A stretch of DNA of 40,020 bases from an uncultured Prevotellaceae bacterium (GCA_900318115.1 ONJJ01000045.1:1-40020); one strand, 5' to 3'; counted from the stretch's first letter, positions 23,203 through 33,879 are shown. Program-made: numbers and translations. Notes: generated by a model from the sequence alone, not told the origin.

Positions 23203-25131
23203 TCACTCCACACGGGTGATATGAAAGTCGGTGGCGGAGAACCACTGGCCGAGCCAGGTCTTGCCAGTGAAGGCGTTGTCGGAGGTGAGGCCGTAGCGGA
23301 CGACGGTGGGAGCAGTGATGCGGAAAGGCTCGAAGGCAATGCGGTTCCAGCCGTAGCCTTTGTGGTCGTTGGCCTCAACCAATTCGCATTGCTGATTGCC
23401 GTAAGCGACAGAGTCTGAGGGAATAGGAACGTCGTTGTGGTAACGGACGAACTTGTCGGCCTCCACCCAGATATCGCCTCCCGTGTTGCCAGTGGCAGGA
23501 ATCTCCTTGAACTGAGGCTTCTGATTGCCCACGATGGCATAGATGCAAGCTCCTGTGCCATTGGCTCGGGCTGCACATGTCAGGCGGTAGGTGCCTGGCT
23601 GGAGGGTGTCGGTTCGCTCCACACGCAGACGCTGGCGGTGGTTGTCGTCGTAGCAATCGAGATAGCGGACATCGCGGTCGCCTGAGAGGTGCTCGCCATA
23701 AACTGTAAAGCGGTCGTTGCAGCCCTCGGCATTCAGAATCTTCCAGCCGTTGTCTTGAAGGAAATTCCATTCATGAGGCTGCACGTAGATACCATCGTGC
23801 GTGTTCTCGGCACGCTCACGAGCATCGTGTTTTTGCCACTCTTGCCTACTATACTCCTCCGAAGCCTTGATGAGCTTTGGGAAGCCATAACCTATGGCAG
23901 CGCCTGCCACTGCCAGTCCGACTATCCACATCATGAGCAGGGCAATACGCTGGCGATAGGGCATGGAGGGCATCTGCTTGAACTCGTTCAAGAGGCTGTG
24001 GATGAGCGCGTAGGCCGTAATGGCAAGGACGATACCTGCGGCTACCACGAAGATGTAGAAAGGAACGGTCAACGTAGGAACGAGCGCTGCAAACTCCTCC
24101 GTCCGGAAGAAGCTGTCGCCTTCCTTTAGAAATTCAAAAGGATTCACAGCAAAAGCGGTCAGGCAGACAATGCCGATGAGACACATGACGGCGAGGAAGG
24201 CACCGAAGGCATAGATGCACCAGCGGAAGAGGGTCGAGATGACTGTCCACAAAGCTACGAAGAAGCCGCCGATGCAACCAAGGCAACCGAAGGATGACCG
24301 TCCACCCCCTGCCCCTCTCCGGGGAGGGGTGTTCCTTACAGCTTGCCCACTTCCTGTTTGAACTCCCCTCCCTTGGGAGGGGGCGGGGGTGGGCTGTTGG
24401 GTGAGCTGCTCGTTGCTGGAGCTTATTTCCTCCGCCAGATTCTGCGGGTTCACCTCCATCCCCTTCATGCGCAACCGGTCCTCGGGCGTCTCGGCCACAG
24501 GCATGAGAACCGCAAGGAGGATGTAAGCGAGGATGAGGGCAAAGCCCCAGAAGTAAATATTGAAATAGAGGTACTGGTGAGGCAGGAACCACAGGAAATT
24601 GTACGACGAGCCGGCGAAGGAAAGCAGGACGATGGCAGCATAGCCCAAGCGCCACCACAGCACGTCGCCGCCAAAGTAAGCAGCGAAGCCCGAGAGCACG
24701 CCCATCAGCTTCTTGTCGTCGGGGTTGCGGTAGAGGCGCTTAGAGGCAGACTGCCCAGCCCCTCCCCGGGGAGGAAAGTTCTTTGCTGCTGGCCCGCCAC
24801 CTGCTCGGTCTCCCCGCCCTTGGGAGGGGTCGGGGGTGGGCTGTTGGGTGGATTGCTCGCCGGGGGCCTCTCCCTCCATCTCTTCCGGCCTTCCGATGCG
24901 ATGAATGACCTCACGCACGTGATCTATATTTATAGCCTCGACGTTCTGAGCCTTCAGTTCGTCGAAGAGCTCGGCGATGCGCGCTTCCAGGTCCTCGGCA
25001 ATCTCCTCGCCGCCTTCGCGCGTGCGGAAATAATTACGGAGCGACTGCTCGTAGGTGGCGAGCATCTCATAGGCATCCTCGTCGATGGCGAAGAGGCGCC
25101 CACAAAGGTTGATAGTTATATTCTTCTTCAT
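23203..25131 (-). CDS. PspC-domain membrane protein with two repeat-derived linkers
   Basis: 642 residues. Residues 1-90 form a helical cytoplasmic domain (EIAEDLEARIAELFDELK). A PspC domain follows at about 130-212 (RNPDDKKLMGVLSGFAAYFG, then two membrane segments). Further membrane segments lie at about 283-345, 365-385 and 395-415, then an extracytoplasmic C-terminal domain (about 430-642) of carbohydrate-binding-like beta character. Two linkers, 95-127 and 244-277, both read TQQPTPxPSQGRG...PPRxGAG and are encoded by copies of a GC-rich repeat. It overlaps the PadR-like regulator gene by 4 bp, a standard Bacteroidales envelope-stress-type pairing. Confidence 0.85.
   Translation of the reverse strand: MKKNITINLCGRLFAIDEDAYEMLATYEQSLRNYFRTREGGEEIAEDLEARIAELFDELKAQNVEAINIDHVREVIHRIGRPEEMEGEAPGEQSTQQPTPDPSQGRGDRAGGGPAAKNFPPRGGAGQSASKRLYRNPDDKKLMGVLSGFAAYFGGDVLWWRLGYAAIVLLSFAGSSYNFLWFLPHQYLYFNIYFWGFALILAYILLAVLMPVAETPEDRLRMKGMEVNPQNLAEEISSSNEQLTQQPTPAPSQGRGVQTGSGQAVRNTPPRRGAGGGRSSFGCLGCIGGFFVALWTVISTLFRWCIYAFGAFLAVMCLIGIVCLTAFAVNPFEFLKEGDSFFRTEEFAALVPTLTVPFYIFVVAAGIVLAITAYALIHSLLNEFKQMPSMPYRQRIALLMMWIVGLAVAGAAIGYGFPKLIKASEEYSRQEWQKHDARERAENTHDGIYVQPHEWNFLQDNGWKILNAEGCNDRFTVYGEHLSGDRDVRYLDCYDDNHRQRLRVERTDTLQPGTYRLTCAARANGTGACIYAIVGNQKPQFKEIPATGNTGGDIWVEADKFVRYHNDVPIPSDSVAYGNQQCELVEANDHKGYGWNRIAFEPFRITAPTVVRYGLTSDNAFTGKTWLGQWFSATDFHITRVE
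24305..24405 (-). repeat. GC-rich repeat, copy 1, inside the PspC gene
   Basis: About 100 bp bounded by CCCCTCTCCGGGGAGGGG on one side and CCCCTCCCTTGGGAGGGG followed by CGGGGGTGGGCTGTTGGGTG on the other. It is in frame, encoding residues about 243-277, and resembles the copy at 24757-24855 base by base. Confidence 0.8.
24757..24855 (-). repeat. GC-rich repeat, copy 2, inside the PspC gene
   Basis: Same structure as copy 1: CCCCTCCCCGGGGAGG, a variable middle, then CCGCCCTTGGGAGGGG and TCGGGGGTGGGCTGTTGGGT. It encodes residues about 94-127. The two encoded 33-residue linkers agree at about 22 positions. Confidence 0.8.
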
Positions 25132-25454
25132 TGCTTCAAGTAATTTACCGTGTTAGAGATTTCGCCCCATGCCTTGTCGAGTTCATCGAGGAACTGCTGT
25201 CCGAGCGGGGTCAGTTCATAGTACTTGCGGGGCGGCCCTTGTGTGCTCTCCTGCCATTCATAGGCGAGCAGGCCGTCCTTCTTCAGACGCGTCAGCAGCG
25301 GGTACAGCGTGCCTTCGACCACCAGCAGCTCAGCTTCTTTCAACTGCTGGATGATGTCCGAGGCGTAGGCCGGCTGCCGCTTCAGCAGCAACAGGATGCA
25401 GTACTCCAGCATCCCCTTGCGCATCTGGGATTTGGCGTTTGTTACGTCAACCAT
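25128..25454 (-). CDS. PadR-family transcriptional regulator
   Basis: 108 residues from ATG 25454; a GTG at 25466 would add four residues. The winged-helix pattern of PadR is clear: SQMRKGMLEYCILLLLKRQPAYASDIIQQL, then VVEGTLYPLLTRLKKDGLLAYEW and PPRKYYELTPLGQQFL. PadR regulators usually repress their own operon. Its stop overlaps the PspC start by 4 bp, so it probably controls the PspC genes on both sides of it. Confidence 0.93.
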   Translation of the reverse strand: MVDVTNAKSQMRKGMLEYCILLLLKRQPAYASDIIQQLKEAELLVVEGTLYPLLTRLKKDGLLAYEWQESTQGPPRKYYELTPLGQQFLDELDKAWGEISNTVNYLKQ

Positions 25455-25551
25455 ATCATTATTCACTTTTCATTGTTCACTTATCACTTTTAATTTTTCT
25501 CTCATTTTTAATTTTTCTCTTTTAATTTTTCATTTTTCATTTTTCCCTTTC
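25455..25551. repeat. T-rich simple repeats upstream of the PadR gene
   Basis: Tandem variants of TTTTTAATTTTTCTCTCA and TTTTTCATTTTTC. It is the same family as 10270-10390 but in the opposite orientation. It separates the small PspC gene from the regulator; no promoter consensus stands out. Confidence 0.6.
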
Positions 25552-25740
25552 CTACTCCTGCGGCATGATGAGCCATAGGATCAGGTAGATGATACCGCCG
25601 CAGAACATGGTGCTGACGGTCAGTACGACCCACACGAGTCGCAGAAGTTCCGGATTCCAGCCGAAATACTCAGCTATACCGCCGCAGATGCCGGCAATCC
25701 ATTTGTTGTAGCGTGAACGAGTCAGTCTTCCTTGTGTCAT
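25552..25740 (-). CDS. Small PspC-domain protein
   Basis: 62 residues forming a single PspC domain: RSRYNKWIAGICGGIAEYFG, then one or two membrane segments (LLRLVWVVLTVSTMFCGGIIYLILWL) and the ending MPQE. It matches the PspC domain of the larger protein at 23203. In enterobacteria PspC senses envelope stress; here it heads the cluster with the PadR regulator and the large PspC protein. The start is ATG 25740, downstream of a consensus promoter at 25835. Confidence 0.93.
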   Translation of the reverse strand: MTQGRLTRSRYNKWIAGICGGIAEYFGWNPELLRLVWVVLTVSTMFCGGIIYLILWLIMPQE

Positions 25741-25834
25741 AATTGGTTCTTACTTATTAAGTTACTATTTCATTTCAAGTCCTCGGCGGCCTCGGGCGTC
25801 CCCTACTCCACGAGAACATTTGCTTAAGCGGGGG

Positions 25835-25842
25835 CAAAGGTA
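25835..25842 (-). promoter_or_regulatory. Promoter of the PspC/PadR cluster
   Basis: Minus-strand TACCTTTG matches TAnnTTTG and lies about 95 bp before ATG 25740. The rest of the 25741-26161 gap holds a terminator hairpin (25955-26003) and otherwise nothing recognisable. Confidence 0.6.
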
Positions 25843-25954
25843 TGCAAAATTAGAGTACCTTGCAATACATAGTACTAATAAAAAGCCAAAGAATAACATT
25901 ATTTAACCAATCATGCGGCTTTCTTTCACCCGACATAGCCTCACACGACTTCAA

Positions 25955-26003
25955 AAAATAAAGGAAAATAACTCGCCCCGCACGGAGGACTGTGCGGGGC
26001 GAG
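25955..26003 (-). terminator. Intrinsic terminator after the ABC-F gene
   Basis: A perfect 12-bp GC-rich stem (CTCGCCCCGCAC at 25972-25983 with GTGCGGGGCGAG at 25992-26003) and an 8-nt loop. On the minus strand it is followed by TTATTTTCCTTTATTTTTT. It ends leftward transcription coming from the ABC-F gene at 26162. Confidence 0.85.
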
Positions 26004-26161
26004 AGATCACTATGAGGGTATGATTTGAGGGAAAGGGCTATTCGCTCCGTACGGACGCAGCGAGAACTTCCAATGGATGTGCAGTGAAATTAAAATGGAC
26101 GGACAGCTGGGTATGGGAGGACGGACGGGTGATTATGGGAGGACGGTGATGTGCCGCTGCA

Positions 26162-28078
<1,917 letters not shown>

Positions 28079-28095
28079 AATCGCTATTTTTGGTG

Positions 28096-28103
28096 CAAAA
28101 GTA
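28096..28103 (-). promoter_or_regulatory. Promoter of the ABC-F gene
   Basis: Minus-strand TACTTTTG matches TAnnTTTG. It is only 18 bp from ATG 28078, so the leader would be about 10 nt. It is divergent from the rho promoter. Confidence 0.55.
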
Positions 28104-28123
28104 TAGAAAAAATGCGAGAAAAG

Positions 28124-28154
28124 TTTGCGGAATGCCAAAAAAAGCGTACCTTTG
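28124..28154 (+). promoter_or_regulatory. Promoter of rho
   Basis: TTTG at 28124-28127 and TACCTTTG at 28147-28154 with a 19-bp spacer is a complete Bacteroidetes consensus. The start codon at 28286 leaves a leader of about 125 nt, unusually long here and fitting the leader-based autoregulation known for rho in other bacteria (inference). Confidence 0.75.
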
Positions 28155-28285
28155 CACTCGAATTTATGACGGAATACTCCCTTGAGTGGGTTTCCGTGTG
28201 TAGTTTTCACCATTCAATCCCTTTCAATAGACTATTCATGAAGGTACCTTTGTGACCTTAATCTTTTTGATGAACCCATACACGT

Positions 28286-30214
28286 ATGCACACAAAAAGT
28301 GAACTTGAAGCCCTGACAGACGAACAGTTGGTCGTCCTTGCCAGATCACTAAACATTCCCGTAAAATCGGATACCGAGAAACTGGATCTCATCTATGCCA
28401 TCATTGGCGCCGAGAGCGAAAAAGTATCTGCCGAACCGGCGGAGAAGCCCAAGAAGCGCGGCCGCAAGTCCAAGGCAGAGAAGGAGGCCGAGGCCGCCGC
28501 ACAGGCAGCAAAAGAGTCTGCACCAGCAGACGCCCCGGAGGAGCAGGGGAAGGAAAAGGATGCTCAGAAAAAATCCAAGAAGAAGGCTGATGCGACTCCT
28601 GCAGAACAGCCCCAGGAGCCAGAGGCCAAGGACGAAAGCGCCGCCGAGGCAGCAGAAGCCCCTGCCGCCCCTGCCCCCAAGAAGCGCGGCCGCAAGTCCA
28701 AGGCCGAGAAGGAAGCCGAGGCCGCACGCGCAGCCCAGGCAAAGGAGGCTGAGCTCCCGCTCTTTGAGAACGAAGCACCGTCTGCTCCCAGCGAAGAGAC
28801 CCCGGCACCTGCCGACGAAGTAACACCTGCAGCCCCCGCCACCGAGCCACAACCGGCTCAGGCCGAGCCCACAGGCGAGATGGAGATGACGCCAGAGGCT
28901 GTGGACGCCTTCTTCAAGGCCAACGAACCCGACTTCATCATCGTCAAGCCCATCCCCGACTACCCCGGATTTATTCCCGAATACGACGCTCCGGAAACCC
29001 AGGTGCCCTCGTTCATCCAGAACCTCGCCACGGTGACACACGGCGGTCCGGCTCAGGAAACGCAGGCAGCCCAGCAGCCAGCCAGCCTCTATGACTTCGG
29101 CGACCTGGTGAAGTGCGAAGGCGTGCTGGAAACGACGCCCGAGGGGTTCGGTTTCCTGCGCAGTTCCGACTACAACTACCTGGCCAGCCCCGATGACGTG
29201 TACGTCAGTCAGCAGCAAATCAAGCAGTACGGACTGAAGACGGGCGACGTGGTGGAAGGCAGCGTGCGTCCTCCGCGCGAGGGCGAGAAGTACTTCCCCC
29301 TGATGAGCATCGACAGCGTGAATGGTGTGGATCCGGCCCGCATCCGCGACCGTCAGTCCTTTGAACACCTGACGCCGCTGTTCCCCGACGAGAAGTTCCA
29401 GCTCTGCCGCGGATACAACGACTCCACCAGTGTGCGTGTCGTCGATCTGTTTGCCCCCATCGGCAAAGGCCAGCGCGCCCTCATCGTGGCCCAGCCCAAG
29501 ACGGGTAAGACGCTGCTGATGAAGGATATCGCCAACGCCATCGCCGCCAACCACCCGGAGGCCTACCTGATGATGTTGCTCATTGACGAGCGCCCGGAGG
29601 AAGTGACGGATATGGCGCGCACCGTGAACGCCGAGGTCATCGCCTCGACCTTCGACGAGCCTGCCGAACGCCACGTGAAGATTGCCGGCATCGTGCTGGA
29701 GAAGGCTAAGCGCATGGTCGAGTGCGGCCACGACGTGGTCATCTTCCTGGATAGCATAACGCGTCTGGCCCGCGCCTACAACACCGTGGCTCCGGCCAGC
29801 GGCAAGATCCTCTCCGGCGGCGTGGACGCTCAGGCGTTGCACAAGCCCAAGCGTTTCTTCGGCGCCGCGCGCAACATCGAAGGCGGCGGTTCGCTGACCA
29901 TCATCGCCACAGCGCTCATCGACACCGGCAGCAAGATGGATGAAGTCATCTTCGAGGAGTTCAAGGGTACGGGCAACATGGAGCTGCAGCTGGACCGCAT
30001 GCTCTCGAACAAACGTATCTTCCCCGCCGTGAACATCATCGCCAGCTCCACTCGTCGCGACGACCTGCTGCATGACAAGACGACGCTGGACCGCATGTGG
30101 ATCCTCCGCAAGTTCCTCTCCGACATGACTCCGCTGGAGGCCATGACGGAACTGAAGAAACGACTGGAAGACACCAAGACCAACGAGGAGTTTCTCATTT
30201 CGATGAACTCATAG
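28286..30214 (+). CDS. rho: Transcription termination factor Rho with long disordered insertion
   Basis: 642 residues, far longer than the ~420 of E. coli Rho. The N-terminal SAP-like helices ([19 protein letters not shown]) are followed by a low-complexity segment (about 48-250) rich in Ala, Lys, Glu and Pro, with a repeated [15 protein letters not shown] at about residues 53 and 132. Then come the RNA-binding cold-shock-like domain ([20 protein letters not shown]) and the ATPase domain with Walker A AQPKTGKT and Walker [18 protein letters not shown]. It is a hexameric RNA helicase ending transcription. In Bacteroides thetaiotaomicron a comparable disordered region has been linked to phase separation of Rho. 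Confidence 0.97.
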   Translation: MHTKSELEALTDEQLVVLARSLNIPVKSDTEKLDLIYAIIGAESEKVSAEPAEKPKKRGRKSKAEKEAEAAAQAAKESAPADAPEEQGKEKDAQKKSKKKADATPAEQPQEPEAKDESAAEAAEAPAAPAPKKRGRKSKAEKEAEAARAAQAKEAELPLFENEAPSAPSEETPAPADEVTPAAPATEPQPAQAEPTGEMEMTPEAVDAFFKANEPDFIIVKPIPDYPGFIPEYDAPETQVPSFIQNLATVTHGGPAQETQAAQQPASLYDFGDLVKCEGVLETTPEGFGFLRSSDYNYLASPDDVYVSQQQIKQYGLKTGDVVEGSVRPPREGEKYFPLMSIDSVNGVDPARIRDRQSFEHLTPLFPDEKFQLCRGYNDSTSVRVVDLFAPIGKGQRALIVAQPKTGKTLLMKDIANAIAANHPEAYLMMLLIDERPEEVTDMARTVNAEVIASTFDEPAERHVKIAGIVLEKAKRMVECGHDVVIFLDSITRLARAYNTVAPASGKILSGGVDAQALHKPKRFFGAARNIEGGGSLTIIATALIDTGSKMDEVIFEEFKGTGNMELQLDRMLSNKRIFPAVNIIASSTRRDDLLHDKTTLDRMWILRKFLSDMTPLEAMTELKKRLEDTKTNEEFLISMNS

Positions 30215-30272
30215 AAAGAGAAAAGAGAAAAAAAGAAAAAAGAAAAGTGAAAAAAAGAAAAGAGAAAAAATA
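30215..30272. repeat. A-rich AAAAGAGAAA repeats after rho
   Basis: Purine-rich repeats (variants of AAAAGAGAAAAAAAG and GAAAAGTGAAAA) between the rho stop codon and its terminator, resembling the A-rich family at 10268-10520. Confidence 0.6.
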
Positions 30273-30282
30273 ACGATTATAT

Positions 30283-30319
30283 AAAAATAAGGTTCGCGTG
30301 CCACGCGAACCTTATTTTT
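30283..30319. terminator. Bidirectional intrinsic terminator between rho and the YebC gene
   Basis: AAAAATAAGGTTCGCGTG pairs with CACGCGAACCTTATTTTT around a single central base; A- and T-runs on both sides allow it to work for rho and for the convergent gene at 30366. Confidence 0.88.
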
Positions 30320-30365
30320 ATGTCTGCAACAACCTGAATGATCAGGAAGAAGAGAGGTGGGGCGA

Positions 30366-31103
30366 TTACTCTTCCACCTCTTCGGGCTTCATGTTGGTGT
30401 AAACGGTCTGGACGTCGTCGAACTCCTCGAGACGCTCGATCATCTTGTTGATGCTCTCGCGCTGCTCGGGCGTTACGTCCTTGAGGTCGTTGGGGATGTA
30501 GGTGAACTCACCACCGACGTCCTCAAATCCCTGTTCCTCCAGGTGCTTCTGGATGGCTCCGTAGGACTTGGGGTCGCCATAGATGGTCAGCGTGCCCTCT
30601 TCCTCATCCTCGTCGAACTCGTCTTCCACTCCGTAGTCGATGAGGTCCAGGATGAGTTCGTCCATGTCGATGCCGTCCTTCTTCTTGAAGGTGAACACGG
30701 CCTTGTGGTCGAAGAGGAATGCCAGCGAGCCCATGGTGCCGAGGTTGCCACCGAACTTGTTGAAGACGCTGCGGACATCGGCCACGGTGCGTGTGGGGTT
30801 GTCGGTGAGGGTGTCCACGAAGATGGCGATGCCGTGGGGGCCGTAGCCCTCGTAGGTCATGCCCTTGTAGTCGCTCTGGTCCTTGCCCATCGCGTTCTTG
30901 ATGGCACGGTCGATGTTGTCTTTGGGCATGTTTTCGCGCTTGCAGGTGGCGATGATACCACGCAGCGTGGGATTCATGTCGGGATCCGGACCGCCAGCCT
31001 TGACGGCGATGGCGATTTGCTTGCCCAGCTTGGTGAAAGTCTTTGCCATGTGGCCCCAGCGCTTCAGCTTGGCAGCCTTACGGTATTCAAATGCTCTTCC
31101 CAT
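30366..31103 (-). CDS. YebC/PmpR family protein (TACO1-like)
   Basis: 245 residues, normal length. It opens with MGRAFEYRKAAKLKRWGHMA and has the conserved PDPDMNPTLRGIIATCKRENMPKDNIDRAIK and YEGYGPHGIAIFVDTLTDNPTRTVADVR. YebC proteins have been described as transcription regulators, and more recently as factors that help ribosomes through difficult (proline-rich) stretches. The C-terminus is acidic (EDEFDEDEEEG). It lies 148 bp downstream of pheT on the same strand, separated by a pair of inverted GC-rich repeats. Confidence 0.95.
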   Translation of the reverse strand: MGRAFEYRKAAKLKRWGHMAKTFTKLGKQIAIAVKAGGPDPDMNPTLRGIIATCKRENMPKDNIDRAIKNAMGKDQSDYKGMTYEGYGPHGIAIFVDTLTDNPTRTVADVRSVFNKFGGNLGTMGSLAFLFDHKAVFTFKKKDGIDMDELILDLIDYGVEDEFDEDEEEGTLTIYGDPKSYGAIQKHLEEQGFEDVGGEFTYIPNDLKDVTPEQRESINKMIERLEEFDDVQTVYTNMKPEEVEE

Positions 31104-31122
31104 AGTAATAAAAAAGACGGAC

Positions 31123-31147
31123 TCTCCCCCCGCCCTCCCTAAAGGGA
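31123..31147 (+). repeat. GC-rich palindromic repeat, left copy of an inverted pair
   Basis: 25 bp (TCTCCCCCCGCCCTCCC, then TAAAGGGA), perfectly inverted relative to 31219-31243. It sits 20 bp upstream of the YebC-family start codon, so it lies in that gene's leader. Confidence 0.85.
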
Positions 31148-31218
31148 GGGAGCAGAATCCTTTGCTATTAAATTTTAAATGATTGTATTATTTTCATATT
31201 TCACTGGTAATCGCCCCA

Positions 31219-31243
31219 TCCCTTTAGGGAGGGCGGGGGGAGA
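31219..31243 (-). repeat. GC-rich palindromic repeat, right copy of an inverted pair
   Basis: Reverse complement of 31123-31147 over all 25 bp, 8 bp after the pheT stop codon. The 71 bp between the copies are AT-rich with no recognisable signal. Transcribed together, the two copies would fold into a very stable stem between pheT and the YebC-family gene. Confidence 0.85.
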
Positions 31244-31250
31244 ATCCGTT

Positions 31251-33755
31251 TTATCTTAGTTCAGCCCCCAGCTGCTTGGTCAGATTCTGGATGAGTTTCT
31301 GCATGATGGCGTCGATGGCGCGATCGTTGAGGGTCTTGGTCTCATCCTGAAGGATGAAGTTGACAGCATAGGACTTCTTGCCGGCGGGCAGGTTCTTGCC
31401 CTCATAGACGTCGAAGAGGCGCACGTCCTTCAGCAGCTTGCGCTCGGACTGGTAGGCGATGGCCTCGATCTGGGCGAACTCCACGCTCTTGTCCACCAGC
31501 AGGGCGAGGTCGCGGCTGACGGCGGGGAACTTAGGCAGCTCGGAGAAGCTGACCTTCTCCTTGCGGATGAGGCGCATGAGCTGTCCCCATGCGAGGTCGG
31601 CATAGAACACCTCGGTGGGGATATCGAAGGCGGCCTGCAGGCGCTTGGCCACGATGCCCAGCTCGGCAATCATCTTGCCGCCGCGGTTCTCGATGAGGAG
31701 GCTCTTGGCGAAGATGTCGTTATGTCCTTCCTTGAAGACCAGGGCTCCGAAGGGAACGCCCAGGCGGCGGAAGATGTTCATCACCTGTGCCTTCAGGCCA
31801 TAGAAGGTCTGGTCCTCATCGGGATGTGCCCAGGAGCCGCTGACACGCTTGCCGGTCACCCAAAGGCCGAGGTGGTAGTCCTCGGAGTAGGCATCGAGCA
31901 CGTGCTTGATGACCTCGGGGTCACGGCTGGAGCTGACGCCGGGAATGATGTCCGGGCACTTCTTCTCGGCGTGGAAGTAATAGCAGTTGCCGAACTCGAA
32001 GAACTGAAGGTCGGCACGGCGGCGATTGACGTTGCGGCTGATGCTCTCCAGACCACCGAAGAGCAGCGTCTGGCGCAGCACGCTGAGGTCCTGCGACAGC
32101 GGGTTCATCAGGCGCACGCAGTTCTCGGCCTTGTAGTTGCCCAGCTGTTCGTAGTAGGCAGCCTTGGTGAGGGAGTTGTTCAGTATCTCGTTGAAGCCGG
32201 CACCGAGGAGCTGCTCCGAGACGAGGTTCTGAAGCTTGAAGCTGCGATCGACGTCGCCCTTGATGGCGATGGTGGAGTTCAGCGAGAGGGGAATCTCTAC
32301 ATTATTATATCCATAGATGCGGAGGATGTCCTCGACGACGTCGCAGGGACGCTGGACATCCACGCGGTAGGCGGGCACGGTGAGCTTCAGTCCCTCGGCC
32401 GTCTCCTCGTCGATGCGCATCTCCAGCGAGGTGCAGATACTCTTGACAGTCTCGGCGGAGATGTGCTGACCGATGAGCTGATCGATGTATTCGTAGGTGA
32501 TGCTGACGGGGAAGTCAGGCAGTGGCTGAGGATAGACGTCGGTGATCTCCATGGACACCTTGCCGCCGGCCAGCTGCTGGCAGAGGAGAGCAGCATACTT
32601 CAGGGCATAGATCTGACCGTTGGGGTCGATGCCACGCTCGAAGCGGAACGAGGCGTCGGTCTGCAGGCCGTGGCGACGGGCGCTCTTGCGGATCCAGGTG
32701 GGATGGAAGTAGGCGGACTCGAGGAGGATGTTGTGCGTGGTCTCGTAGGTGCCACTGCCCTTGCCGCCATAGACTCCGCCGATGCACATGGGTTCCTCAG
32801 CGTTGCAGATCATCAGGTCGTGGTCGCTGAGCTTACGCTCCACGCCGTCCAGGGTCTCGAAGGGAGTGCCCTCGGACATGGTTTTCACGATGACCTCGCC
32901 GCCCTTGATCATATCTGCATCGAAGCAGTGCAGGGGCTGGCCGAACGCCATCATGACATAGTTCGTGATGTCCACGATGTTGTTGATGGGACGCAGACCG
33001 ATGGTGGTCAGGTGGTCGCGAAGCCACTTGGGACTCTCCTTGACCTCGCAGCCCGTGACGGTCACGGCAGCGTAGCGGGGACAAGCCTCGGTGTTCTCCA
33101 CACGGATGGGAATCTCGAGGTCGTGGTTATCGACCTTGAAGTCATCGACGGAGGGACGATGCAGACTGGTCTGATAGCCATTCTGGAGGAGCCAGGCATA
33201 GAGGTCACGCGCCACGCCGTAGTGGGAGCAGGCGTCGGAATGGTTGGGGGTGATATCTACCTCGATGAGGAAGTCGCTCTCGAGTCCGAAGTACTGGGCT
33301 GCGGGCATCCCTACGGGGGTGTCCTCGGGCAGGACGATGATGCCTTCGTGGCTCTCTCCCACCCCAATCTCGTCCTCGGCACAAATCATGCCGTTGCTCT
33401 CCACGCCGCGGAGCTTGGATTTCTTGATGATGAACTCATGGTCGCCGTCGTAGAGCTTGGTGCCGAGGGTGGCAACGATGACTTTCTGCCCGGCAGCCAC
33501 ATTGGGCGCTCCGCAGACAATCTGCTGCTGTTCGGTGCCGAGGTCCACGGTGCAGACGTGCATGTGATCACTGTTGGGATGAGGTTCGCAGGTGAGGACG
33601 TGGCCAACGACCAGTCCCTGCAATCCTCCGCGGATGCTCTGCACCTCTTCCACGGCATCGACTTCGAGGCCGATGGAGGTCAGTGCGTCCGCTACTTCTT
33701 GAGCCGTCAAGTCGAAATCGACGTACTCCTTAAGCCATTTATAGGAAATATTCAT
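31251..33755 (-). CDS. pheT: Phenylalanyl-tRNA synthetase beta subunit
   Basis: 834 residues, slightly longer than the bacterial norm. Domains in order: N-terminal helical and EMAP-type tRNA-binding domain (about 1-155, LVVGHVLTCEPHPNSDHMHV, IVCGAPNVAAGQKV), the B3/4 editing domain, the B5 domain, the catalytic-like core, and a C-terminal ferredoxin-like anticodon-binding domain (about 735-834, FPAVSRDLALLVD). With PheS (not in this window) it attaches phenylalanine to its tRNA and edits mischarged tyrosine. The separate location of pheS is usual in Bacteroidales. Confidence 0.97.
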   Translation of the reverse strand: MNISYKWLKEYVDFDLTAQEVADALTSIGLEVDAVEEVQSIRGGLQGLVVGHVLTCEPHPNSDHMHVCTVDLGTEQQQIVCGAPNVAAGQKVIVATLGTKLYDGDHEFIIKKSKLRGVESNGMICAEDEIGVGESHEGIIVLPEDTPVGMPAAQYFGLESDFLIEVDITPNHSDACSHYGVARDLYAWLLQNGYQTSLHRPSVDDFKVDNHDLEIPIRVENTEACPRYAAVTVTGCEVKESPKWLRDHLTTIGLRPINNIVDITNYVMMAFGQPLHCFDADMIKGGEVIVKTMSEGTPFETLDGVERKLSDHDLMICNAEEPMCIGGVYGGKGSGTYETTHNILLESAYFHPTWIRKSARRHGLQTDASFRFERGIDPNGQIYALKYAALLCQQLAGGKVSMEITDVYPQPLPDFPVSITYEYIDQLIGQHISAETVKSICTSLEMRIDEETAEGLKLTVPAYRVDVQRPCDVVEDILRIYGYNNVEIPLSLNSTIAIKGDVDRSFKLQNLVSEQLLGAGFNEILNNSLTKAAYYEQLGNYKAENCVRLMNPLSQDLSVLRQTLLFGGLESISRNVNRRRADLQFFEFGNCYYFHAEKKCPDIIPGVSSSRDPEVIKHVLDAYSEDYHLGLWVTGKRVSGSWAHPDEDQTFYGLKAQVMNIFRRLGVPFGALVFKEGHNDIFAKSLLIENRGGKMIAELGIVAKRLQAAFDIPTEVFYADLAWGQLMRLIRKEKVSFSELPKFPAVSRDLALLVDKSVEFAQIEAIAYQSERKLLKDVRLFDVYEGKNLPAGKKSYAVNFILQDETKTLNDRAIDAIMQKLIQNLTKQLGAELR

Positions 33756-33763
33756 GATTGTAT

Positions 33764-33800
33764 AGGACGATTTACGAATTTACAGATTAACGGATTTAAG
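33764..33800 (-). repeat. ATTTACG-type repeat in the pheT leader
   Basis: GATTTACGAATTTACAGATT followed by AACGGATTT, immediately before the pheT start codon. It is the same repeat type as in front of the nuclease gene (13465) and dnaB (35533). Confidence 0.6.
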
Positions 33801-33871
33801 TATTTGAGGAATCAGGCTTATGGCAGGGCCTTTTAGGGGGTGCCAATGGCCTTAGCTCTTTATTTTGCGCG

Positions 33872-33879
33872 CAAAAGTA
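33872..33879 (-). promoter_or_regulatory. Promoter of pheT
   Basis: Minus-strand TACTTTTG matches TAnnTTTG, 117 bp before ATG 33755, giving a leader of about 110 nt. A leader of that size could hold attenuation, but no Phe-rich leader peptide or T-box was found. Confidence 0.55.

Noticed and set aside
31148-31218. DNA between the inverted GC-rich repeats as an invertible promoter
   Set aside because: No TAnnTTTG element on either strand of the 71 bp and no recombinase nearby; kept only as a repeat pair.
31722-33836. Very long open frame on the plus strand opposite pheT (also opposite mrcA at 36844-38409 and rho at 28349-30073)
   Set aside because: These mirror the codon pattern of strongly recognised genes on the other strand, have no domain or signal features, and are expected in GC-rich coding DNA.
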